From positions 62,001 through 126,000 of the forward strand of contig BQMF02000334.1 in NCBI GenBank assembly GCA_027922465.2: a DNA stretch of 64,000 bases, in the 5' to 3' direction. The DNA comes from Turritopsis dohrnii (lineage: Eukaryota > Cnidaria > Hydrozoa > Anthoathecata > Oceaniidae). How positions within the stretch are numbered: position 1 is the stretch's first letter; every line of letters starts with the position of its first letter. The notes beneath the pieces were generated by a model. It had not been told where the DNA came from, did no database searches, and worked only from the letters and a program-made list of their open reading frames with translations. Both the position numbers and the translations under genes were made by a program. Below, piece by piece: positions 45,001 through 57,000 of this stretch.

Positions 45001-48000
45001 GCGCTTTGATATTTGACCTGTATTACCCCATGAACATCATGTGAATGTTTTCAAGAGTAAATAACATAGGTTGTCTGGCTTATTTATTGCATCCGTAAAT
45101 GTCTATTTTGCAACAGATTCAAACATAGATATACTTTAAAGGAGAACGAACGTTAGATATTTTTTTCATCTTAACTCTCAGTCTTTAACATCAGTAACAG
45201 CCTCCAAAGTTTTTTTTTTGCAAAATTCATTCAACTTGGTCCCAAATTAGCCCTAAACAACTTTTCAATAACTTTCCGTGATATGACGTCAGTGTTGCGG
45301 ATGTGCGTGAAATCATTCTGAATGTTATGCAATGCAATGTTATCAGTGATGTTAACCATGGAGGTGTATTAACCAACTCATTTGTCTCTTTGCATGGTAT
45401 CTGATTATTCATGAATTCGAAAAGCTAACAGTTTCTGGCAAAGAATATCGCATAAGTTCTATGTGTTATTGTCAACGCTGTTTGATTTTAGTTGATTTTT
45501 TCTCAAGCATTTTTTCATATTCATGTTTATCTATGTGACGAGGAAATTCAAATTCAAGAACAGTAAGTTTGTTTATTAACATTTAGCACTTTTTTCGCAG
45601 CTTTCGGAAAAATTCTGAATTTAGTTTCAACCGTTGAGATTTAGTTTATTAAAACACGTGGTCCATGTTATAAGTTTGTAGTTCTTGAAAAAAACATTCT
45701 TAAGCGTGGTTCACACGAGTCATAAAGTTGTTCTAATCGTAATGCAGCTCTTCGTTCGAATACTCCGGTTCACATGAATAACTTTCAACGTATTGGCAAT
45801 CATCTTCTTCATCAGAGCTATATTCAAAATTTTCATCGTCATCCAAACACTCTTCACTACGCACTGCTTCTTGCTCTTCCTACGTTGCTATCTGCTCTCG
45901 TTCTGCTGTGCCGCAACATTGACGTCATTATGCAGCATGTTTTCAAAATAAACCGTGTTAATTAGTTTCACTTTCACTTATATAAAAACAAGGAATTTGA
46001 CCCCTTAGAATAAAAAAATAGAAAAATAAAAATCATTTTTATATTGAATAGGCTATACTGATGTCATATCAACGAATATTACGAAAAAAATTTTTCTGAC
46101 GTTCGTTCTCCTTTAAACAATATGAAATAGCCAAAAATTGATTGCTGATTCTAAAGAGCGGAGACCGACAAGAAAAGAAACTACAAATTCAGGCATATTT
46201 CCAAGCATATAATATAAATAACTCAGGAAATTATAACAATGCTGCGTTTAATTTAAGTGATTTGTTAGCTGCTGGCGTTTGGCGCTATACATACAAAATT
46301 CTAGCAGTGCATCACTAAAAGTTTCTGAGCTATTTACATGTTCACATGTCAGCAATTTATTCTTACACGTTGTGATGGAGATCAAGAGTGCGTTTACATG
46401 AGAGCCGTAGTGAACTCAAACCGGTTTGAAATTTCAATCCTCCCGTTACGAGTTTCGATACGGGTAATTATTTCACTACGGTTCCTGGTCAAACCTTCAG
46501 TGATGTTTACATGATAACGGCCGTACTGAAATTTTACCCGTGATGATTTCAAACCTACTTGAGAAGTAGGTTTGAAATTTCGATACGGCTTGGAAAGGTG
46601 TGAAAGTTTTCACATGTCATTGTTTTATCATAAAATGTGTTAACAAGCATGCGCATGTTAATTAAATTTTGCTGGCACATAAATAAAAATATAGAATGTG
46701 CTAAATTTATTCCACCGTGCATAGAAAATATTTCTACCCGTCTTGAAATCTCAAACCGGTGTGAGTTCAGTATAGCTCTCGTGTAAAAACGCACTTGTAT
46801 AGAGAGCTAGAAACTAGTAAATCCATTGTTTCGATTTTTACTCCACAAAACTTGCCAAGACCGTATCGAAATTGCTCATGTAATCAGAATGGCGATTTCA
46901 AACAGCTTAAAATTTCAAACCGGTTTGAGTTCACTACGGCTCTCATGTAAACGCACTCCAAGTTTTCAGGAAAAACTTTAAACAACAATATCTCGTGAAC
47001 GAAAAGTTATTTTTAAAAACTGACTTTCATCATTTTTGAGTCTTACAAATGGTACAAAAAACTAAATTTTGATTTTAAAAGTAGACTTCCCCTTTAAGTT
47101 GTTCCATCCCTATTTTGGTAAATTCCTTGGGGGAAAAAGTGTTTCTTTACTTTAAAACCTTGTGTTTTAACTTTCTTAATTTCACTTTCACTAGATGTAC
47201 CCTTAATTAAATTGATTGCCACGTCTTTTAGTGATCTTCTGGTAACTAAAAAAAAGTTATTTTTATGTTCAGTGGGCAAGGGAGGAGAGAGACAAATGAA
47301 AACATTTTAATGGCTTTTGTTATTCTCATATAACCTGTTATATATATGTGACAGTTTATGGGAAAAGGATAACAAGCTAAATTTCGATTTAAATCGAAAT
47401 TTCGATTTTCGATTATTTAAAGCTAAATTTCGATTTTTTAAAATCGAAATTTAGCTTCAAAAAATCGAAATCGAAATCGAAATTTAGCTTCTAAAAAATC
47501 GAAATTTAGCTTCTAAAAATCGAAATCGAAATCGAAATTTAGCTTCTAAAATTCGAATTCGAAATTTAGATTCTAAAAAAATCGATTTTTGAATTCTAAA
47601 TGGAGTACCATTATCGCTGTTAAAAAGTTTTGTTTATATTTTTCACATCGGTATGCGCCATTTTGGTTTTTGACCGGGGGACTTTGTTACTTCGCTAAAT
47701 CGAAATAAAAAGTTTCCGAAAAATATCCATCAAGTTTACATTTCTATATCGTTTTGTTTTAATAATCTGGTCATCTGTCGTCAGTGATCTTTTATTGACT
47801 CTAATGCTCCCGTTATGGACTTCGTCTCATGATAAAAGACAATAAAAAATACGTTTATAACAAGCTATATACTTTCATTAAAATAAAGGTGAGTATAACA
47901 AAAGCTGTTAAAATATTTTGATTTGTCTCTCTCCTCCTTTGAACCTTAAAAAAAATTTGAATTTCCAGTTAATAACGAAACTCCAGGTGTTGAGCGTTTC

Positions 48001-51000
48001 TTTTTTTCGCAATGTTTACAATTTTTTGCAATGTTTGCATTTTTCTTGAAATTTGATTGACTCGCATGCCAGATGGCCGCGCGGTGGCCTAAAAAAGTAT
48101 AATCGAATCCAACTTCCAAGCACACAAAATCTGGCCGTCGTCGTCGGCCAACAAAGTTGAGCAATAGTTGTCACTGAACATGCACAGAACTGGCCGCGTA
48201 CGTACGTACGGGCAAAATCGCACAAGTGGAGGTTGGCCTTTAAGTCACCAGAAGATCACATTACAAGGTTTTAAAATAATAAACTTTTTCCCCCGAAGGA
48301 GTTTACCAAAATAGCGATCGAACAACGGAATAAAAAAGAATTACAGCGTACGGTTTCTATTCCTAACAACTTTAGCAGTAACTGTCGTTTCTTTTATATC
48401 TAACTGAATGAGAACCAGGTAATTAGTTCAGTATTAAACACTAACGCGTGCTACCTGTAATTATACTGAATTCGGTACAACAACAACATCTAGAATTTAC
48501 ATAATTTAAGCCGAAAAGGATTCTTATTGGTTAAGAAGCCGCGAAACTTTTACCAGCCAATCGGATTGCAAGAAGTATGTCAACACGAAAATTAATGCAA
48601 AACAGAAGCGAAAGAAAGTAGAATTTCAGCATGTTGCGACATCCATCAGAAGTTAACAGCCGGACATTTAAACTTTTGAAATTTTTTGTTGTAAAGTGAA
48701 TATACATTTTCATTGTTTCTATTGGCTATATACCAATAAAACTTTATATGATTAGTGGTCACACAAAAAAGCAAAATGTACGGTTTAGTGTTCCCATTAT
48801 AACGAAACATTTACAGTGACAACAAAATCTTATTTACGTAACACTTATTCTTATGATTAACATCGATTCTGGTTAAAGAAATCGATTTTCTGATTTATGA
48901 AATCGAATAATTAGATTCTTTTAAAATCGAATCATTTTAGATTCTTTTAAAATCGAATAATTTAGATTCTTTTGAAATCGAAATTTAGCTTCAAAAAATC
49001 GAAATCGAAATCGAAATTTAACTTCTAAAAAATCGAAATTTAGCTTCTAAAAATCGAAATCGAAATCGAAATTTAGATTTCATAAAATCGATTTTTTTCA
49101 GCTAAATTTCGATTTAAAAAGAATCGAAATTTAGCTTGTTATCCTTTTCCCATAAACCGTCACATATCTTCTTTTTGATATCTCTTATTCACTAGAGTGC
49201 TCGATACACGCGGTAGAGCGGATTACGCGAAAGTAATGAGACTTGTTATTTTCAATACCAATAGTTTCATGCTCATGCAATCGTCAGTTGAAAATAATGA
49301 TACAAAAATGTTTATGTTACAATAAGGCTTCATTTACAATGCGTTGGCATCTTTTCGTTTGACGTCAGTCTTTCATGTCGAAGCGCGCAAGTGTGTATTT
49401 ATTTTTGTGTCGGCATTTGGAAATGTCCCAACTAATGTCCAAAATAACCAAGTTTATTTCAAAAGACAAAAACAAGATATTCTTGATGAGAATTACCACG
49501 CAAGCAACAGACAATCTGTTAAAGTAATGGTTTCCACTGGTTTGACATGGTATGGCGTGACTAAACCAATAATTCGTTGGTAAGTAAGGCATCAAAGTCA
49601 ATCCAAAGAACTATAAATTGTATTTGAAGAAACAGTTATTTCCAGCAAAGAAAAAATCTATCCAAGGAATGACTGGATATTTATTCAAGATGGAGCATCA
49701 TCACATACCAGCAACCTTGTCCAAGAATTTCTGGAGGAAACTATACCAGGCTGTTTCATCAAAAAGGAACAATGGCCTCCAAATTCCCCACAAATCCTCT
49801 GGATTATTATTTTGGAATCAAGTGAAAACCAGAGTTTATATGAATAGGACAAACAAACCATTTAAAGATGAAAAAGAAATAATGACAAAAATTAAATCGG
49901 TATGGAAAGGATGCGCATCGAATGTTCAAGAGATTAGGAAAGCTATGAAAGAGTTCACTGGAAGACTACGTGCAGTGAAAGATTGTAATGGATCATCTAT
50001 CAAACAGCAATTTGGATAACTTTTATACATTTTGGAATAATTTGTACTTTTTTATGATGTTTATAGTCATACAAAAAATGTTATCATTTGGCTTTCGTTG
50101 AGAGTCGTTTTTGTAAATAGATAGTTATGCCGTTAAGATTTTGATGTCAATTCTGTAAACATTGAAAATTATACACCCTTTTTAATAAAGTCATATCTTC
50201 CCTAAATGTTGTTGTTTCTTAATCAAAATTTCACAGTTGATTGAGAATAGCCTGAATACTGGTTCGTTAAGATTTGAAATGATTTTGGCAACTAGAAAAG
50301 CGTACATCAAAAATGGAATTTTAGTGGGGTTTTTTCTGGCACACCCAGTATAATTAAAATTATACAACCCCAATACTAATTATTTACTTTAGGTAAGTTT
50401 CCACCAATAAAAAGCAATGCAGTTGTAGTGGAGAACATTCCAAAGAAATACTATGAATCCGGAGTATTGAACGAGTTTTTCTCCAAGTTTGGTACGGTAA
50501 TCAAAACAGAGTTGAAAATGGATGAAAGATACTCTGCCATTGTGACATTTGTGGATCAAAGTTATGCTGAAGCAGCTACCAAGACAGATATTGTTTTTGA
50601 AGAAGGCACCGAACCTGTTATTGCCACATTATTTGAGAACAAACCTTCACTACAGATCAGCAAATCAACTTTACCTACTGTTCCACAGAAAATAACTAGA
50701 GTAGGGTGAAATTGTTTTTAATATTGCATCTATGAATTTCAATGAACCGTTGGATTACTGCAGACTTTATTTTGGACACATAAAATTCATACCCCAAAAA
50801 TCAACTTACGAACACTTAAATTGTTCTAGACTGGCCCATGTCTATTATTGTTTTTAAAAGCTGCCAGTGGCCTAACTTGTTTTATTTTTCATGGAATTAC
50901 TCTCATTTTTACCAACACATAACATGAATTTTAAGAATTCATGTAATGTGTTCATCCTTCAGAATTCATTCTTCAGATTTTTTTCAGATTTGAATTTCAT

Positions 51001-54000
51001 TTATATTGTTTGTTTTAGCCTCGACAAAGCATTGTCAAATTCAAATCTACTTTGGCATCTCTTGCAAATAGTTTGCGTCTTGTATCTTGTCCCGATGCTA
51101 AAACAAAGTATGATGTGTTAGATAAAATTGACAAAGCTATTCGGAAAGGTAACTCACTAGTTCTATCATCCCTTCATGTTTTTTACTCTTCAATTAATGT
51201 AATTTTCAAATTGTTGTGTCATTGTTTGTGTAGTTTTTTGTCAGCCCGTTTTGTTTACTCTAGGTCTTAAAAGAGACAGAGAGAAGTACAAAGCAATGCA
51301 AGGAACTTGTGTTGACATGTGTCCAGAAAAGGTTTCTTATACCTGTTTTTGCTAATTACTATTTATTACTTAGATGAGCAATCTTGTATCCAACTACAAG
51401 CACTGGAAATTTACTCAGCTTTGATTTAAGTTCTTATTACTGTAGGAAAGGCATATGCGTGCTTACAGAAATCAAGTTAGCCCTTACGAACTGACAAAAC
51501 AGCATGATGAACAAGTAAGTGTCTTTAACAAAACCCTATTTATTAGAAAACATTATTATCATTAATTTATAACCTTGTTTATATTAAAGATTACATTTTA
51601 GAATTTTAAAAAATCCTATTAGACTGTGAAGTAGATGTTTACTATAATTTTCTGTTTAGTCTAATTCAGCATCAGACGAGATGGACCATGCCAAAGCTGT
51701 TAAGGAATACAGTCGTTCATCTGCAGATCAAGAAGAACCGCTACCACACGAATTGAGACCTGCACCAGTTCTGAAAATAACAATGAATTATCTAGTGCGT
51801 AATTTCATGCATGAAGAGCTCAGCGATCGACCAGATTGGTTTGATTTTCTATGGAATCGATTAAGAGCTATACGAAAAGTAAGAAATAAAAATAGCAAGT
51901 TCTTAACCTGGTGTTAAGTAAAGGAGTAATATATTCATTGAATTGATTTTCTTCTTAGTGCTGTTGACAATTAATTATACCTAGTAGCATTTTTATCGGA
52001 AGTTTCCAATTAAAATACAAAAATCTGTTTTAGGATATCACACAGCAAAATTTAAAGTGCCCCACTTCAATTGAGCTACTGGAGATATGTGCAAGGTATA
52101 TTGTTCTGAATTTTTGTCTTGGCATAGTGTTTATATAGGAAATACTCTCATTGAATCCCATGCAATAATTCCATGATAGTGATAATAATTTGTTTTACTT
52201 TGAGAACTTCATAACTATTACAATTTCTTGGGTTTTTTTTACTTGTGATTGGCACCAATGTTACTGTTTTTATTTTCAGATTCCATATCTTATGTTCCCA
52301 TCACTTATGCGAACAAGAAATGCATGTATTTGATAGCAAAATAAACTTAGAAAATTTGACCAAATGTTTGCAAACATTGAAGCATATGTACGAAGATGCC
52401 AAAGTGGAGGTATGTGAATATGGTCTTCCTTAATTCCTTGTGAATATAACAATTTTCTGGCCCAAGAATGTTCCTTTCGCAACTACGAAGTTATGGTGAT
52501 CTTCTTTTTTTCTCCTTAAATCAGTACAGTTTAAATCTGACACAGGGAAATGGGCAACAAGTCATTTTGAAAATAAGGTCTCAGAGAGATTTTTGTATCA
52601 AAAAGGGATGAAATATTGACACAAACAACGCAATTGATTATAGAAATTGTTGCTTCATTTCCAAAATTGTTAAAACCTTCCTTTCTTTAATTTTTGAAAA
52701 AATGTTTCAGGACATCAAATGTGAAAATGAAGCAGAATTCCGCTGTTACCAGATCTTGCTCAATTTAAATAATGGAGACACACTGAGGTGATTCCCATGT
52801 TTGTGTATAAATGTTACAAGGAATTTGAAGTTTTATGTTCTCAATCAGACATTATAATTATTTTGAACGTTATTTGGAATAACCTTTCAGGGAAGTCATG
52901 GCATTTAGTGCAAATGTAAGGAATTCGTCATCAGTCAAGTTTGCACTTGAAGTATTTTCAGCTGTCCATGAAAATAACTACATTCGATTTTTCAAACTTT
53001 TGAGGTATGTTGTGAGCGTATTTTTCATTACTTCCGCAGTCAGATAACACTACTTTTTGATAAATATCGAAATAATTTTTTCTTTTTTGCTTTGTAGGAA
53101 AGCTACTTTCCTGAGTGCTTGTTTGATGCATCCATATTTTCAACAGGTTTGCACATTTTTGAAATCGTTGACTCACATGTTGTTTTCAGCATTTTGTTAT
53201 GTTATTTAAATTATTAATAGAGAAAGGGGTTTATTTAGATTCGTTCAATGGCATTACAGCTGATGTCTCGTTGCTTTAGTGTACCAAAAAATGACACTTC
53301 ATATCCTTTAGAGCATCTTCAAGATGTGCTTGCTTTTAACGATGTTGTCTCAGTAAGTGATTTGATGTATGGCTTTCGGTTTTTATGTGCACAGAGTCAT
53401 TGAAATTTTAATGTTCCCAAAATACTTATGTGAACAAAGCAAGAAAAGGCATATTATAAGGCCCTTAAAATTTACTCTGAATTGGATAGAAAGCTAATAA
53501 ATATTAAACAGAAGCAGATAGCATTTCATTTTTCAAGTTCCATGTTATGGGTACTTTATATCATTTGATTGAACACCTTCCTACTATGTTAACAAGCATT
53601 ACTTTCTGTATCATAGACTCAAGAATTCTGTCAACAGTATGGTTTTAATTGTGACGAATCTAGTGTCTACTTCAATCGGACTGCATTTGTACAACCAGAT
53701 GAGAACTTGTTGCGTTATAAGTCAAGCATTGTAATGGACAAGTGTGCCGACACATTTGCAGAAGTAATTGTGATTACTTGTTTTTTGATTTTTCTCATAA
53801 CTTTGGATCACTTTCATACCTTTCTACATGGGTTGATTTGATCTTTTTTTTAAAAAATTAATTTACACAATTTTTGAGGAGAGGTCTTTTGAGAGATTTT
53901 ATACATGATACCAAATGCTGTGAATTTGCTTATTATAGTTCTAAATGATTTAAAAAAAGCATATATACATATATGAAAATTCACTCAGAATTTGTCAAGC

Positions 54001-57000
54001 CTTATGCATCCCTTTTTATTAGACTTACCAAAGTCATCATTATAATAGAGGAATTACTTCACAGTTTGCTTGGTTAGCATAGACCTTATTTTGATGTGAT
54101 ACAAACCTTGAAACAGTGCAAGGAGAATCGATTGTTGTAGTGAGATGGTAAAAATGTACCAAATTCTGATGGTTGTTGTATTCAGACATTGACATCAGTG
54201 TTTTTCTGAAGAGCACAATGACTGAACTAATAAAATGAATTGAAATATTACACTTGTATAATACTTCATAAATATGAAGACACGTTTTCTCTTTTAAAAG
54301 GTTGTCAACAATGGTGTTCTTCCACCAGATCACAACTATATAGCAACAACAAGTTTTGATGGGGATGGATATTACTGCGGTACCTATCATGAGCTGAATG
54401 ATGTCCTGTTCAAAGAAGATGTGATTGATATTGATGAAGCAGAGGAAAATGAAAATGCAGACGTTTTGAAAGTAAGTACAGTTGGAGTTATACATCAAGG
54501 TTTTGGAATATCTTGTTTTTGCAATTCTGATGTCCAGCTGTTTTTAATAACTAATCCGTCTGTAAAAATTGAAGCAGGAATCACAACTGTCCAACATCCT
54601 CCTTCACTTAATACACTTTCAGCGCAATTTCTTTTTTGTCTTTTGATAGATCATGCTCATTCAAGGTTGTAGAAGGAAAATGATATTCGAAATCCTTTGA
54701 AAGTTTGCTTTCTCGTAACTCCTTGCAATTACATAAGAAATCTTTCATCACTGTCTTAACCTTAGAAAAATCTTAGGTGTTAATTGCAACAAAAAAGGAA
54801 TATCATTCCAGGAATTTTTCCAAGCACCTTCCAACTACCATTTACCGGTAGTTGAAACTCAATCTTGAACCCAATCATTCATTGTCAATTAAACGTTTTT
54901 AACTCCTTAATGTGTAGTACTTAAAACATTTGACAGAGTAAACAGCAATGGAAGGCATGCCACCATCTTTTGCAGGTTTCGAGCGATACAATCCATGTGT
55001 GTGATTGATCACACGTCTAAGACGTCTTGCATGCGTGTGGGACCAACACCTGTTTGTGGACATCGAAATCGCCAAAATTCCAAAATTCCAGGAGCTTTGC
55101 CCACCTAGGACACCTAGGCTTTGCCCTGGACTGTATAATTCAATCTTCTCTACCAAACACGGTAGTAACCAAAAGTGCTTGGAAAAATCCCTGCATTCTC
55201 AAAAATACAGGAGTTGACAGCTTTCCAAGTTCCCATTTTTCTATTTTTGATGGAAGTCTTTATGGTTCTTACTAGATGAAACAGGATACCTTTTAACCGA
55301 TACTTGCTGTTTATCTCTTGTATGAGATCAGACTGTATTAGTCAAAGGATCTTTCTCTTTCATCCTAGGAAGCTGGCTACAATACAGATCCAATTGCTGC
55401 AGATGTCTTTCCTACCGAAAAAGTACCATTCTTTTCAACTCTTCAAAGTGATTCACATGAAGGACCTTTAACAGATCAAAGGTTTCCTCCACAACTGAAT
55501 CCATTTCGCAGTCACACTAATCATCCTGTTTTTCCTACAATGCATACATCAAGAACACTGGGAAGTGACTCAAATGTTGGACTTCCAAATACTGACACCA
55601 CCTCCACGAATTTTAATCCCTTTTTTCGAAATGATAATGGATTTCAAGTCCATGGATCTAATAAATCTTCAACTACATCTGCTACTATGCCACCTCCGTC
55701 AACCAAGATTCCCAGTATCTCGTTTCCTACCCTGACCGAATCTACAAATAAGATATTTGGCTCTGAAGAAGATCAGGGATTTAATCCAGAAGGAAAATCA
55801 GATAATCCGTTCATCCAAAGGTCAACAACAAGTTTTGATGTTTTCAAAAGTAAAGCTGAAAGTCGAATTCCTATTGAATCTGAATTACCTTCTGGTAATC
55901 TTTTTGGGAACAACTCTGCCAATGTGGGGAAAACAGATTTGAGGGCCAAATTATTGGCCAAAAGAAAGAAGGAGAAAGAGGAAAAACAAGATCCTGAATT
56001 TGTATTGGTGCAAGAGGATTACGATGACGCCATTAGAGATGATGAAGAAGATGGGGTGTCTGTTCCTCCAATGGAAGATCACATCATGTTTCTGCGAGAG
56101 GTACTATTCTCGATCTTGCAAGACCTGTTTGACCATAGTGTAATTGACTCTCTTGCCTTTAACCAACTCGAAGTTTGCAAGTGCCGACAAAATTTGCTGC
56201 GAATTTGAAGTTATTGTCATGGGATATCTGTTCAAATACCTTCTTGTCATTTATAGGACATACAATATTTTGCAGACCAGATTATCGACGAGGAGATTAA
56301 TGAATCAGTCCATATTGTTTTATCTGAGGTATTTGCTGAGGTAAGAGAAATGACATTATCTGTCTACCACCATGATAAATTGATTATTCTACTTTGTTCT
56401 CTTTCATTGCATTTCAAATTAAAATTGATGAAATGCTGTAAAGGCTTTGTTTCGTACATGTTCAGAGGACCGAAGTAATGAAGGCAAAAGAGTAACTGTT
56501 TTTTTTGTTTCCTTCAAGATTAAGGAGGAAAGGTTAAAGACTGATGGATTATGTCAAAAGGTTATTGCATTGTTTTGTATTCAAGAAGCAAGAGAAGTAG
56601 CAAATGAAGTTATACAGGAAGAACACTTAGAAATAAACAGGTGATGAATGTTTCCTTATCACATGCATGTCATATTTAACTGCCAAGAATTTGCGGTTCT
56701 TTATTAGTGAAGTAACTCAAGCCATGAGTATTTTGTTATAGATCTAAGATATTTCACAGGACATCTAAGATAACAGTGTATATGTGTGAATATGATACTA
56801 CTGTAGATTTTTTATCCTGTATAAATATTCGAGAAACAAACAATGAAAGCAATCTTGTCAAAGCTTAATGAATTTGCTTCATCTTCCTTTTGATATTGAT
56901 TTTTCTTGCAAACATTTTGCAAACAGGCCAACACTCAACACCGATGCTGGAAGAAGGAAAAGAATTTTTATTCATTTGATTTGAATTGCTTTGCTTCATC

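Noticed and set aside
54040..54498. 152-codon minus-strand frame
   Set aside because: It is antisense to MCM3AP exon 14 and its upstream intron, without a recognisable domain.
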